This document shows, piece after piece, positions 44,184 to 53,533 of a stretch of DNA of 64,000 nt. Source of the stretch: Megamonas sp. UBA1796 (lineage in GTDB: Bacteria > Bacillota > Negativicutes > Selenomonadales > Selenomonadaceae); contig DCFU01000034.1 of assembly GCA_002319795.1 (NCBI GenBank), positions 1 through 64,000 on the forward strand, in the 5' to 3' direction. Below the pieces are notes generated by a model. The model had not been told where the DNA came from. It saw nothing but the letters and a program-made list of their open reading frames with translations, and did no database searches. How positions within the stretch are numbered: the stretch's first letter is position 1; every line of letters begins with the position of its first letter. The position numbers and the translations under genes are program-made.

Positions 44184-44663
44184 ATGGATATTACAGCTAA
44201 AATTCTTGAACATCCGAAATACATCGAATATATGGAATGCAATGCGGCAACTGAGAAAGACCGGTTGTTTTGCAAGCATGATCTGCAGCATGCACTTGAT
44301 GTAGCAAGAGTAGCATATATTATTTGTTTGGAAAGAAGGTTGGAAATTCCCAAGGAGCTTTTATATGCGGCAGCGCTTCTTCATGACATTGCCAAGTGGA
44401 AACAATACCAGCATGGGACAGACCATGCGCTGGAAGGCTCGATTCTGGCTGGAAAAATTTTGCTGGATATCGGTGTCAGTGCTGGAGATGCTGAAGTGAT
44501 AACCAAGGCAATCAAAACGCATCGACAAGAAAATATGGAAAAATCTGTTTTTGGCAAGGTGCTTTATGAGAGTGATAAGGCATGCCGTCCTTGTGTTTTT
44601 TGTAAAAGTATTCATGCCTGCCATAGGTTTCAGGATGGAAAAGAAGCAAAGATGCAATATTGA
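44184..44663 (+). CDS. HD-domain hydrolase at the head of the folate operon
   Basis: This 159-residue protein has an HD domain with metal-binding His/Asp in HDLQHALDVA, LLHDIAKWKQ and a following H in THRQEN. Its C-terminus holds a C-x2-C-x2-C-x5-C-type cluster (CRPCVFCKSIHAC), perhaps zinc-binding. The ATG at 44184 has gggaagg as ribosome binding site; an upstream extension from 44025 runs through the terminator and is rejected. It precedes folP by 49 bases. Its substrate is unknown; position suggests a pterin or nucleotide phosphate in folate synthesis. Confidence 0.8.
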   Translation: MDITAKILEHPKYIEYMECNAATEKDRLFCKHDLQHALDVARVAYIICLERRLEIPKELLYAAALLHDIAKWKQYQHGTDHALEGSILAGKILLDIGVSAGDAEVITKAIKTHRQENMEKSVFGKVLYESDKACRPCVFCKSIHACHRFQDGKEAKMQY

Positions 44664-44712
44664 GGCGAATTGCTGAAAAAATTGCAGTTGATAAAATGGA
44701 GGAGAAAATTAC

Positions 44713-45531
44713 ATGGCAAATAAGCTGCATATGAAAAATCAGGTATGGGAATGGGGAAAGAAAACTTATATCATGGGCATCCTGAATGTAACCCCAGACT
44801 CATTTTCAGATGGTGGAAAATACTTTCCTATAGAGGCTGCTTTGCAGCATGCTGCGCAAATGGTGAAAGAAGGGGCGGACATTATTGATGTGGGAGGGGA
44901 AGCCACGAGACCTGGATTTGCCGTACCTATCTCGGAAGAGGAAGAAATCCAAAGGGTTATTCCGGTGATTCAAAGGCTTTCCCAAGAGGTTGACCGACCT
45001 ATTTCCGTTGATACCTACAAGGCGAAAACAGCAGAGCTGGCAGTTGCAGCCGGAGCGCATATGATTAATGATATATGGGGGCTGAAAAAAGACCCGGAAA
45101 TGGCCAGGACGGCTGCGTACTGCAAGGTGCCTGTCTGTATTATGCATAACAAGGAAAACACGGACTATGGCAATCTGATGGAGGACATTCTGTCAGACTT
45201 AGAGCAAAGTATCGAGCTGGGCATTAAAGCGGGTATAAAAGAAGAGAACATAATTCTGGATCCTGGAATCGGATTTGGAAAAACGTGGGAGCAAAATCTG
45301 GTTGTTATGCGAAATCTCGACCGATTGAAGCAATTTGGCTATCCGGTTCTTCTTGGTGCATCCAGAAAAAACTTCATTGGCCGGACGCTCGGACTGGAGG
45401 TAAACGAGCGTATGGAAGGTACGATGGCAGTTACTGCCATTGGGATTATGAAGGGGGCTGATATTGTGCGTGTGCATGATGTGTTACAGAATACAAGAGT
45501 TGCGGCTATGACAGACCGTATATTGAGGTGA
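44713..45531 (+). CDS. folP: Dihydropteroate synthase
   Basis: FolP (272 residues) joins p-aminobenzoate to hydroxymethyl-dihydropterin diphosphate. Family motifs are GILNVTPDSFSDGG, DVGGEATRPGF, SVDTYKAKTAELAVAAGA, DPGIGFGKTWEQN and GASRKNFIG. Residues known to shift with sulfonamide resistance were not assessed. The ribosome binding site is ggaggaga. Confidence 0.97.
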   Translation: MANKLHMKNQVWEWGKKTYIMGILNVTPDSFSDGGKYFPIEAALQHAAQMVKEGADIIDVGGEATRPGFAVPISEEEEIQRVIPVIQRLSQEVDRPISVDTYKAKTAELAVAAGAHMINDIWGLKKDPEMARTAAYCKVPVCIMHNKENTDYGNLMEDILSDLEQSIELGIKAGIKEENIILDPGIGFGKTWEQNLVVMRNLDRLKQFGYPVLLGASRKNFIGRTLGLEVNERMEGTMAVTAIGIMKGADIVRVHDVLQNTRVAAMTDRILR

Positions 45532-45539
45532 GGGCACAG

Positions 45540-45917
45540 ATGGACAGAATTATTATTGAAGATTTACAGGTATATGCGCATCATGGAGTCGCGCAGGAGG
45601 AGAAAAGAATGGGGCAGATGTTTTTTGTCTCGCTGCGCATCGGCATGGACTTGGAAAAAGCGGCAGCAAACGATACGATAGACTCTACCTTGAATTATGC
45701 CGATTTATGTGATGATGTACAGCGAGTGATGCAGTCTGCAAAATATGACTTGATTGAGACTGCAGCTATGCGTATCATCGAATATTTGTTCCAGGCCTAT
45801 GTGGTTATCCAGGAAATCCATATTATATTGAAAAAACCATGGGCCCCTATGGGACATCACCTGCAATATGCGGCGGTGGATCTGGAGCGCAAAAGGGGGG
45901 ATAGAAATGTATGGTAG
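45540..45917 (+). CDS. folB: Dihydroneopterin aldolase
   Basis: FolB (125 residues) makes hydroxymethyl-dihydropterin from dihydroneopterin. Motifs are IIIEDLQVYAHHGVAQEEK, with the catalytic Glu, and LNYADLCDDV. The ATG at 45540 gives the standard MDRIII start and has gaggtgaggg upstream; the GTG at 45528 is less likely. It lies 8 bases after folP and overlaps folK by 11 bases. Confidence 0.95.
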   Translation: MDRIIIEDLQVYAHHGVAQEEKRMGQMFFVSLRIGMDLEKAAANDTIDSTLNYADLCDDVQRVMQSAKYDLIETAAMRIIEYLFQAYVVIQEIHIILKKPWAPMGHHLQYAAVDLERKRGDRNVW

Positions 45918-46410
45918 CTTTGTTACTGCGTATATAGGTCTGGGTTCAAATCTTGGCAATCGGGAGGAGAACCTTGCTAAAGCGCTTGCCTATATCAAAG
46001 ACACAGCAGGCATTTGTCTTACCGCGGTTTCTGCCTATATAGAAACAAAACCAGTTGGCTATATACAACAGCCGGATTTTTTGAATGCGGCGGCAGCGGT
46101 CGAAACATTGCTTTCTCCACATGAACTATTGAATGTATGCAATGGTATAGAAGAGATGCTGAAAAGAAAACGCACGCTTCATTGGGGGCCGCGTACTATT
46201 GATTTGGATATTCTGCTGTTTGGCAATCTTGTTTTACAAGATGCGCGGCTCATTATACCGCACCCCAGGATGATGGAAAGGGAATTTGTGCTCAGGCCGC
46301 TGGCCGAAATAGCACCGGAAGCTATTCACCCTGTATCTGGCAGGGGTGTAAAGGAGATGTATATGCTTTTTCTGCAACACCAGCATAGGCCTGAAAACAG
46401 ATTGAAATGA
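45907..46410 (+). CDS. folK: 2-amino-4-hydroxy-6-hydroxymethyldihydropteridine pyrophosphokinase
   Basis: FolK (167 residues) transfers pyrophosphate from ATP to hydroxymethyl-dihydropterin. Motifs are YIGLGSNLGNREENL, the HWGPRTIDLDILLFG signature and PHPRMMEREFVLRPL. The ATG at 45907 has a gggggg site. It ends the folate operon just before a terminator whose stem overlaps its stop. No folE or folC is present. Confidence 0.96.
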   Translation: MYGSFVTAYIGLGSNLGNREENLAKALAYIKDTAGICLTAVSAYIETKPVGYIQQPDFLNAAAAVETLLSPHELLNVCNGIEEMLKRKRTLHWGPRTIDLDILLFGNLVLQDARLIIPHPRMMEREFVLRPLAEIAPEAIHPVSGRGVKEMYMLFLQHQHRPENRLK

Positions 46411-46458
46411 GGAAAACTCCTGCTGCGGGATAGCAACAGGAGTTTTCCTCATTTATTT
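46409..46458 (+). terminator. Terminator of the folate operon
   Basis: A perfect 14-bp stem (gaggaaaactcctg / caggagttttcctc) is followed by atttattt. Confidence 0.85.
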
Positions 46459-46763
46459 ATGGACTACGGTCAGAATTTGTTTCCAGGTAAGCTGGTAAGA
46501 AAAAAGTATATGCTTCCTTTTTTACTGCTTGAAGAGTATAATAAAATAATAATATATATTATTAAATAGATATTATTTGTAAAATGGACATAGTGATACG
46601 GCCGCAAGGTTAGCATTGTGAGCCGGGTTTTATGCCTGTGTGTGACCATATATAAAGAGACTGCAAAAGAGGCGAATCAAGTCATTCCTGGTATAATGCT
46701 TAATATTTGGTAGTTTTTTGAGATCAAATATAACAAAATTATGGAAAGAGGTAGGTATTCTTT
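46459..46763. other. Intergenic stretch before the DoxX gene
   Basis: No coding frame or recognised RNA was found. It is AT-rich, with ataataatatatattattaa around 46545. A TATAAT at 46692-46697 could be the doxX -10 but lacks a good -35. A purine-rich gaaagaggtag precedes the gene. Confidence 0.5.
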
Positions 46764-47207
46764 ATGAAAAAAATAATTGAGGCAATCAATACGGTGCTGT
46801 TCATGCAGAAAGATGCTGGTCTTTTAGTGTTTCGCATAATCATCGGAGGGATGTTCATGTGGCATGGTTTGCCGAAGATTTTAGGCGGCCCGGAGACATG
46901 GATTCCATTGGGCCAAACTATGAAAGTCTTTGGCATATACTTTGCACCAGGATTTTTTGGATTCATGTCAGGTGCCAGCGAATGCTTTGGTGGACTGTTG
47001 ATTTTTTTGGGTTTATTCTACAGAGTGGCAGCCGTATTCCTTTGCATCAATTTGCTGACAGCGTTCAGCAGCCAGCTCTTACAGGGAAAAGGGCTGTTCA
47101 AGGCTTCACAGTCTTTTGAAGATGCAGCAAGCTTTTTGGCAGCAATCTTTGTCGGACCGGGGCGCTACAGCCTCGATCATTATCTGGGTCTCGACCGGGA
47201 TAAGTGA
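46764..47207 (+). CDS. DoxX-family membrane protein
   Basis: This 147-residue protein has four transmembrane helices. The DoxX pattern is visible: FRIIIGGMFMWHGLPKILGG, then GFMSGASECFGGLLIFLGL. DoxX proteins have been linked to thiol/redox stress and quinol-type functions, but most are uncharacterised. It is a single gene ending at a bidirectional terminator. Confidence 0.85.
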   Translation: MKKIIEAINTVLFMQKDAGLLVFRIIIGGMFMWHGLPKILGGPETWIPLGQTMKVFGIYFAPGFFGFMSGASECFGGLLIFLGLFYRVAAVFLCINLLTAFSSQLLQGKGLFKASQSFEDAASFLAAIFVGPGRYSLDHYLGLDRDK

Positions 47208-47254
47208 ATAACGAAAAGTGGGTTCTATAATAAAGCTGCTAATACAAGTCAAGC

Positions 47255-47298
47255 AAAAATGTCTGCTGTCGGTGATTTCGCCGATGGCAGACATTTTT
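47255..47298. terminator. Bidirectional terminator between doxX and the permease
   Basis: The stem aaaaatgtctgctgtcgg / ccgatggcagacattttt (18 bp, one mismatch) lies between convergent genes. Confidence 0.85.
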
Positions 47299-47316
47299 TA
47301 TGTGAATATGTACTTT

Positions 47317-48735
47317 TCAGTCGTTATCGGTTTGTGGCAGCAATTCTTCGGTTGCCTCTTTTTGCTTGTTGTAGCCTGCCTTGTAATAAATAATCGTTAA
47401 GATCAGCATCCATACAGGACCGACAAATAAAGATATCCGGTGATCGGCATCCAGAATCATTGCAAAGACAACAAAGGCAAGGAACAAAACCGTGACCCAG
47501 TTGGTATACGGGAACCCTGGCATCGGAAACTTTAGCTGCGTGAGTTCTTCCAGGGTACGGCTTCTGCGGTAGCTGCGCTGCGCCCACAGGATGATGAACC
47601 AGACATATAGGCCGATGAAGGTGATGACACTCATCAGATAATTAAAAATCTCAGCCGGTATGAGGTAGTTCAGGAAAACACTGAGGATCATCATGATTAC
47701 AGATGCCAGGATACCGCGATGCGGTACAGACGATTTGCTGAGTTTGGCAAAATATTTTGGGGCTTTGCCTTGCAGGGCAAGACTATGGAGCATGCGCCCG
47801 GTCACATAGATGCCGCTGTTGCCCGTCGATAGGGATGCAGTGATAACGACAAAATTTATAATGCCGGCTGCTGCGGGTACGCCAAGGCGGTCAAAAATCA
47901 GTACGAAAGGGCTGCCCATGGTGCCGATTTCCTGCCATGGATAAACAGATAGAATGACGAGCATGGAGCCAACATAGAAAATGAGTACACGATAAAATAC
48001 TTTGTTGATGGCGGAAGGAATTGTTTTTTGAGGATTCTGGGCTTCACCGGCAGTAACACCGATGAGCTCCATACCGAGAAAAGCAAAAGCAACCATGACA
48101 AGAGAAATGGTAAAGCCATGCAAACCGTTCGGGAAGAAGCCGCCAAAAGTCCAGAGATTAGAAAAGCCGACAGCAGCGCCGCCGTTGCCGATGCCAAAAA
48201 AAATCATGGCGCCGCCGAAGCAAATCATTGCTATGATGGCAATGACCTTGATTAAAGCAAACCAAAATTCAAATTCGCCAAAAACTTTTACCGATGCGAG
48301 ATTGGCAAAGGTAAGAAAAATGGTACAGGCCAGGGCAGAAATCCATTGCGGCATATCCGGCCACCAAAATTGTACATAAATACCGGTGGCCGTAGTTTCC
48401 AGCATACAGACAAGAGCCCAGAAGAGCCAGTAGGACCAGCCGGTCAGATAGCCAGCCAAAGGGCCAATGAATTCATAGGCATACGTGGTAAATGACCCTG
48501 CAACTGGTTGCTCTACAGTCATTTCACCCAAGGCGCGCAGAATGAAATAGATGAAGATGCCGCCGAGCCCGTAGGCCAGGATAATAGATGGACCTGCAGC
48601 TTTGATAGCTGAGGCCGATCCAAGAAAGAGGCCAACGCCGATTGCACCGCCGATACCAATAAGCTGCACATGCCGCTCCTTAAGATCGCGTTGCAGTCCT
48701 TCGTGCAGGATATCAGGCTTTTTTTGTTCCTTCAT
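47317..48735 (-). CDS. Amino-acid permease (APC superfamily, AAT type)
   Basis: This 472-residue transporter has 12 transmembrane helices. AAT/GABA-permease features are HVQLIGIGGAIGVGLFLGSA, the PVAGSFTTYA segment and GVTAGEAQNPQKTIPSAIN. It takes up amino acids with protons. Basic, aromatic and proline-type specificities share this pattern, so the substrate is open. It stands alone on the minus strand. Confidence 0.88.
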   Translation of the reverse strand: MKEQKKPDILHEGLQRDLKERHVQLIGIGGAIGVGLFLGSASAIKAAGPSIILAYGLGGIFIYFILRALGEMTVEQPVAGSFTTYAYEFIGPLAGYLTGWSYWLFWALVCMLETTATGIYVQFWWPDMPQWISALACTIFLTFANLASVKVFGEFEFWFALIKVIAIIAMICFGGAMIFFGIGNGGAAVGFSNLWTFGGFFPNGLHGFTISLVMVAFAFLGMELIGVTAGEAQNPQKTIPSAINKVFYRVLIFYVGSMLVILSVYPWQEIGTMGSPFVLIFDRLGVPAAAGIINFVVITASLSTGNSGIYVTGRMLHSLALQGKAPKYFAKLSKSSVPHRGILASVIMMILSVFLNYLIPAEIFNYLMSVITFIGLYVWFIILWAQRSYRRSRTLEELTQLKFPMPGFPYTNWVTVLFLAFVVFAMILDADHRISLFVGPVWMLILTIIYYKAGYNKQKEATEELLPQTDND

Positions 48736-49150
48736 AGAATACCTTCTTTATAAATTCGTTTAACGCTTCTGCGACAACCGAGCATATTCTTGTAACAAGT
48801 TTATCATTTTGGATGGCTTACAAAATGACTTTGTTTTTCCAAGAGAAGCATAACTCCCTTATCGCAACACAAAGTTTATTTTACGATAAAAATCCGGATT
48901 CGTAAATCATGAATTCGGATTTTGAAGAAAAAAGTACAAATGTCTATGTCCATTATTTTGCTATTACAAATGTAATGCCTTTTGCAAGTGATTTTATAAA
49001 TATAATTCCCAAGTTATTCGTAAAATGCCAGAATGTTTGTATATCAAGCATTCTGGCATTTTATATCAGAACTTGAGCAGAAGGCACGAGGTGTTTTTCA
49101 ATAATCTGGCATGGAGTCTGGAAAATATCGCTTCAAATTATAATTTCTTG
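48736..49150. other. Intergenic stretch between permease and araC-type gene
   Basis: No gene was found in this 415-base gap. It should hold the minus-strand permease promoter near 48760-48900 and the terminator at 49021-49063. Confidence 0.5.
49021..49063. terminator. Symmetric terminator hairpin
   Basis: A perfect 15-bp stem (taaaatgccagaatg / cattctggcatttta) with A/T ends lies downstream of the minus-strand AraC-type gene. Confidence 0.75.
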
Positions 49151-49999
49151 TTATTGCGCTTTTCGGTATTTCCCGGGAGGCATGCCAACAATATTATTGA
49201 AGACAATCTGGAAATAGTTTGAATTGTTGTAGCCACAGTATAGAGCAATATCTGTGACGGTGAGGTTGGTATTGATGAGGAGCTTTTGTGCTTCGCCAAT
49301 ACGGCGATGAATCATATACTGAATTGGTGAATAGCCAATAATCTGTTTGAAGATATGTGCGAGATAATAGGTATTCATGTGTAGGGCAGCGGCGATAGTC
49401 GTAAGATGGAGGTTTTCGAGGTAGTGCTCATCGATATATTTTTTTATGCGTAATCCGAGATTGTATTCCTGTCCGTCAAACAGCGACTTGCGGCTCATGA
49501 TAAGCTTTGTACTTATTATGATGAGCGATTCCATAATATGGTTGGCTGCAGCAGCGATGTCTTTGTCCTTGCTTTTTGGTGCGAGTGCATGTAACAAAGA
49601 GAAATGCTGACGGATGATTGGTTCATATGACTGGCTTTGAATTATTGGTCGGAAATTTTTATTGATAATCTGCCCGCGGCTAAGGCTTTTGAGCTGCAAT
49701 CCGGCAATGCGGATGAGGCTGGCAGAAAAATCTTCACTACATTCATCAAAAAAGTTATGCAATGTATTCGCATTGCGAAAGAGAAGATCTCCTCTTTCGA
49801 TGTTGTAAGGATGCTTTTCTACGATGCATCGTGTGCGGCCTGTTTCAACAAAGCAGATTTCAGCAAGGTCATGATGCAGGTGCACAGCGTTAAGATTCTT
49901 TGCTGTTGAAGCTGTGATGCGCCGCAGATCGATTAAACGAGGCTGGTTTACAAGGGCTGAGATGCTGTGAGGACTTTGAGAAAAAGCGTATTGAGACAT
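49151..49999 (-). CDS. AraC-family transcriptional regulator
   Basis: This 282-residue protein has an N-terminal cupin-type sensing domain (HHDLAEICFVETGRTRC, NIERGDLLF) and a C-terminal pair of helix-turn-helices (LTTIAAALHMNTYYLAHIFK and VTDIALYCGYNNSNYFQIVF). It diverges from the sugar/inositol porter across a 440-base gap and probably controls it. Confidence 0.86.
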   Translation of the reverse strand: MSQYAFSQSPHSISALVNQPRLIDLRRITASTAKNLNAVHLHHDLAEICFVETGRTRCIVEKHPYNIERGDLLFRNANTLHNFFDECSEDFSASLIRIAGLQLKSLSRGQIINKNFRPIIQSQSYEPIIRQHFSLLHALAPKSKDKDIAAAANHIMESLIIISTKLIMSRKSLFDGQEYNLGLRIKKYIDEHYLENLHLTTIAAALHMNTYYLAHIFKQIIGYSPIQYMIHRRIGEAQKLLINTNLTVTDIALYCGYNNSNYFQIVFNNIVGMPPGKYRKAQ

Positions 50000-50440
50000 A
50001 ATATATCCCTCCTGGTGAAATTGTGAAAGCTGTAACAGACAGCAAGATACTGAAGTTATTTTATAAAAATAGATAAAAATAGCAAGAAGTTATAGATTTG
50101 ATTTTCAAAACTATATATAATGAGTAACATAAGATAATGTTATGATTATTTTATGGAACTTTAAAAGGGAAAACCATCAAAACATCATCACGATTAGTCT
50201 TATGATAACAAAGTTTGGAATAAAAATCCAGTTGTTTCATAAAATTTTCTTAATAATTACATTTGTTGGTTTTTTTGCTGAATGGAGGTGAAATAAGTTT
50301 ATGCTGTTTGATTCTATTGGGGGAAGGAGAAGGCCAACGGTTCATAAGAACTGGATGTTTATGTGGAATCATGTTTAATAAGAACTTATGCTCGACGCAT
50401 AAAGAATAATTGTATATATATTCGTGAGGGAGGATGTCAA
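50000..50440. other. Divergent control region between araC-type and sugar-porter genes
   Basis: No gene of convincing quality was found. The region is AT-rich and has room for operators and both promoters. The porter has a strong gagggagg ribosome binding site at 50426-50433. Confidence 0.5.
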
Positions 50441-51865
50441 ATGTCTACGCAAATAAGTAATCAGGGGAATGTGTTTTTGCATAAAGTTGCTTTTGCAGCC
50501 ACGTTTGGAGCCTTATTATTCGGTTATGATACAGGTGTTATAAACGGTGCATTGCCATTTATGTCACAGCCAGATCAGTTAAATCTTACCCCGGCTATGG
50601 AGGGACTCGTTGCGAGCAGCCTTTTGTTCGGAGCAGCACTGGGGGCTTTTTTCGGCGGTCGTATAGCAGATAGTAAGGGACGAAGAAAAATGCTTCTGGC
50701 TTTATCGGTTATTTTCTTCTTCTCGACCATAGGATGTGCCTTATCACCTGATTTTCAAGTACTTGTATTTTTTCGTTTCATTTTGGGAATTGCTGTGGGG
50801 GGTGCCTCTGTCACAGTTCCAGCTTATTTGTCCGAAATGTCACCGACAGAAGGTCGCGGGCGTTTAGTGACGCAAAATGAATTGATGATTGTTTCCGGGC
50901 AATTGATGGCGTTTGTAATCAATGCTATTTTGGCCGTATCCTTTGGTGAAGCTGGACATATCTGGCGATGGATGTTGTCTGTTGCTACGATACCGGCAGT
51001 CTGCCTGTTTGTAGGGATGTATAGGATGCCGGAAAGCCCACGTTGGATGGTTCGTCAAGGAAAGATTTCTGATGCGCTGGAAATATTGAAAAAGGTACGG
51101 GATGAGAAACAAGCAGTTGCGGAATTAGAAGAAATCCAGGCCAATATAGCCAAAGAAGACTCTGCAAAACAGGTTAAACTCAGTGACCTGGGTACTCCGT
51201 GGGTACGCCGTATTGTATTTATTGCCATAGGTGTTGCGATGTGCAATCAATTCGGCGGTGTCAATTCGGTAATGTATTATGGCACGCAGATTTTACAGAA
51301 TGCTGGCTTCAGCACGAATGCAGCAATTGTGGGCAATATAGCGAATGGAGTGATTTCCGTAGTTGCTACTTATATGGCAATCTATTTGATGAAATCGCAT
51401 GGACGCCGTAAACTGCTGATGCTAGGATTCATTTCTACCATGGTTTGCCATATTATTATTGGTACATCCAGCTTATTATTTTCACATGAAGCTTTTTTCC
51501 CTTATTTCATATTATTTATGACAGTAACATTTATGTTCTGCAATCAGGGACTTATCGGTCCGGTTACATGGCTGTTGCTTTCCGAGATACTTCCTATGCG
51601 CCTTCGGGGTACGGGGATGGGAGTTGCAGTACTCTGCATGTGGCTCACAAATTTCGCGATAGGGCTGACGTTCCCTGTGTTATTGTCCATTGTTGGTCTT
51701 TCAGGAACTTTTTATGCTTTTGCAGTAATCGGAGTCATCGCCCTTATTTTTGTAAAAGTATGGGTCCCGGAAACGAAAGGCTATTCCTTGGAGAAAATCG
51801 AAGATCACTTCAGGGCGTATGGGAATGATGAAGAAAAAGCAAAACAATATATCGAACACATATAA
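50441..51865 (+). CDS. Sugar/myo-inositol proton symporter (MFS sugar-porter family)
   Basis: This 474-residue, 12-helix sugar porter has GYDTGVINGALPFM near the N-terminus, GGRIADSKGRRKML between helices 2 and 3, PESPRWMVRQGK after helix 6, QFGGVNSVMYYG in helix 7 and PETKGYSLEKIE at the C-terminus. These suggest an IolT/XylE-like protein. The ATG at 50441 is chosen over an earlier frame start at 50363 for its ribosome binding site and family-like N-terminus. A PTS IIA gene follows 114 bases downstream. Confidence 0.87.
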   Translation: MSTQISNQGNVFLHKVAFAATFGALLFGYDTGVINGALPFMSQPDQLNLTPAMEGLVASSLLFGAALGAFFGGRIADSKGRRKMLLALSVIFFFSTIGCALSPDFQVLVFFRFILGIAVGGASVTVPAYLSEMSPTEGRGRLVTQNELMIVSGQLMAFVINAILAVSFGEAGHIWRWMLSVATIPAVCLFVGMYRMPESPRWMVRQGKISDALEILKKVRDEKQAVAELEEIQANIAKEDSAKQVKLSDLGTPWVRRIVFIAIGVAMCNQFGGVNSVMYYGTQILQNAGFSTNAAIVGNIANGVISVVATYMAIYLMKSHGRRKLLMLGFISTMVCHIIIGTSSLLFSHEAFFPYFILFMTVTFMFCNQGLIGPVTWLLLSEILPMRLRGTGMGVAVLCMWLTNFAIGLTFPVLLSIVGLSGTFYAFAVIGVIALIFVKVWVPETKGYSLEKIEDHFRAYGNDEEKAKQYIEHI

Positions 51866-51979
51866 AGATTTGATATATGTTCGATATGTAGGTTCTGTTT
51901 ATGGGGCGTTTTTGGATGTTGCTATATAGAATCTGAATAAGAAATTGAAAATAGTATCTATGATTATGGAGGGAAGATA

Positions 51980-52291
51980 ATGGTTGAAAATAGTCAAATT
52001 GCATATAGCATGATTGCTGCTGCAGGAGATGCACAAGCCTTACAGTTCCAAGCTTTAGCGGCGGCTAAGAAAGCTGACTTTGTCGAAGCACAGACAAAGA
52101 TGGAAAAAGCGGAAGAATTATTGCTCAGAGCTCACCAGATTCAGACAAATCTTTTGAAAGAAGAAGCAGGTGGAACAAAATCGGAAGTTTCGGTCTTGTT
52201 AGTGCATGCGCAAGGCTATGTAAACAATACGATTTTGAATAAAAAACTTATCGAAGAGTTTATAGATTTATATAAAGAACTGCGACAATGA
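51980..52291 (+). CDS. Orphan PTS lactose/cellobiose-type IIA protein
   Basis: This 103-residue helical protein matches IIA-Lac/Cel. The phospho-His is probably His76 in VLLVHAQGYVNN. The family usually has His-Ala-Gln-Asp, with the Asp binding a metal at the trimer core; here it is Gly79, so the trimer core may differ. No IIB or IIC gene is nearby. It lies behind a proton-linked sugar porter, so it may regulate rather than transport. The ribosome binding site is ggagggaag. Confidence 0.82.
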   Translation: MVENSQIAYSMIAAAGDAQALQFQALAAAKKADFVEAQTKMEKAEELLLRAHQIQTNLLKEEAGGTKSEVSVLLVHAQGYVNNTILNKKLIEEFIDLYKELRQ

Positions 52292-52349
52292 AGCGTCACA
52301 GATGCTAATCCGGTGTATTTGTGCGACAATAACATGATCGCTTGTATTC

Positions 52350-52392
52350 GAACCTCTATTCCATTCTATTATGGGATAGAGGTTCTATTTTG
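52350..52392 (+). terminator. Terminator after the IIA gene
   Basis: The stem gaacctctattcca / tgggatagaggttc (14 bp, one wobble) is followed by tatttt. Confidence 0.78.
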
Positions 52393-52541
52393 AGAAATGA
52401 GGATCGGATGCTCTAGGTGTTGGCAATTTAGGAAGAAAAAATATTTTGTATAGAGGCTGCGAGACGGAAGGCACTGCGCAGAGGGATTCGCTGCTATCAA
52501 TTGCTGAAGAATAAATCCAATATCGAGACTACTATATATAG

Positions 52542-52597
52542 TGAGACTACGGGGCCGAAAATATACCAGCCAGTATACTTTCGGCCCCGTAGTCTCA
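52542..52597. repeat. Near-perfect 24-bp inverted repeat
   Basis: The arm tgagactacggggccgaaaa (extended by tata) at 52542-52565 pairs with its complement at 52574-52597 with one mismatch and an 8-base loop. It is G+C-rich in an AT-rich gap and followed by attgtatttctt. It could be a second terminator, the end of a small RNA, or an element end. The 52393-52541 interval before it has no gene. Confidence 0.7.
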
Positions 52598-52750
52598 ATT
52601 GTATTTCTTATATAAAGTGTCCATATAATAGCAACAGGCTGTTAATATAATAGAATCTGGGAATAGCCTTACTGTGTATTTCGTTTTATAATGATATAGT
52701 GGAGACTCTTGTAAAAGCCATAACAATAGCAAGAGAAGAAGGAGTATAGA

Positions 52751-53476
52751 ATGTTTAAATCTTTAGATAAATTGCATGTGGCTGATAGCCTGTATCATCA
52801 GGTCATAGACAATATCAGGGAGCTTGTGCTCAAAGGGGAATTAAAGCCGGGAGAAAAATTGCCGTCGGAACGCGAGTTGGCGGAGATGTATGGCGTCAGC
52901 CGGGTACCAGTGCGAGAAGCGCTCAAGGTTCTGGAATTTTTGGGAGTTGTGCAAAATATCCGTGGGGATGGTGTCTATATCCGAAAAATACAGGCGCGCG
53001 ATTTGCTGGGAAATATTGCCTTTGCGGTGCAGGATCATGATAATGGGCTGCTGGCGGATCTGTTCGAGGCACGGTCAGCTATTGAGGTGAAAGCCGCGCA
53101 GCTGGCTGCTATGCGCAGGACGGATGACGAAATTGAGGAGATGCTGGACGCCGTACTGGATATGGAGCGTGATTTGCTTTTACAGCGTGACGCAAGTAAC
53201 TCATCCTATAAATTCCATCTGGCTATTGTCAAGGCTTCACATAATCAGGTATTGTACCGCATACACGATAATCTTGCCGACCTCTTAAAGCTTTCACGAA
53301 AAAAGTCTCTGGGCATAAAAGGGCATGGCCCCGTAGCGTTGGAATTTCACAAACAGATGCTTGATGCTATACGTGATAAGGATGCAGAAGCAGCAGGCTG
53401 CTTGATGGCAGAGCATCTTTACAAGGCGGTTCTTGCGATTGAGGAAGATAAGAAGCATAGTCCGGAAATAGGCTAA
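52751..53476 (+). CDS. GntR-family regulator, FadR/FCD subfamily
   Basis: This 241-residue regulator has a GntR winged helix (LKPGEKLPSERELAEMYGVS, then VPVREALKVLE) and an all-helical FCD domain with probable metal-binding residues (FHLAIVKASHN, EFHKQMLDAI, AEHLYKAV). FCD regulators often respond to organic acids such as lactate, pyruvate or glycolate. No catabolic gene is adjacent to indicate the target. The ribosome binding site is agaagga. Confidence 0.87.
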   Translation: MFKSLDKLHVADSLYHQVIDNIRELVLKGELKPGEKLPSERELAEMYGVSRVPVREALKVLEFLGVVQNIRGDGVYIRKIQARDLLGNIAFAVQDHDNGLLADLFEARSAIEVKAAQLAAMRRTDDEIEEMLDAVLDMERDLLLQRDASNSSYKFHLAIVKASHNQVLYRIHDNLADLLKLSRKKSLGIKGHGPVALEFHKQMLDAIRDKDAEAAGCLMAEHLYKAVLAIEEDKKHSPEIG

Positions 53477-53533
53477 AAACTTCCTCTGCATGTTGATAGC
53501 ATTTGTTTTCCGGGCTGTACAAAGAGAAGGGCT

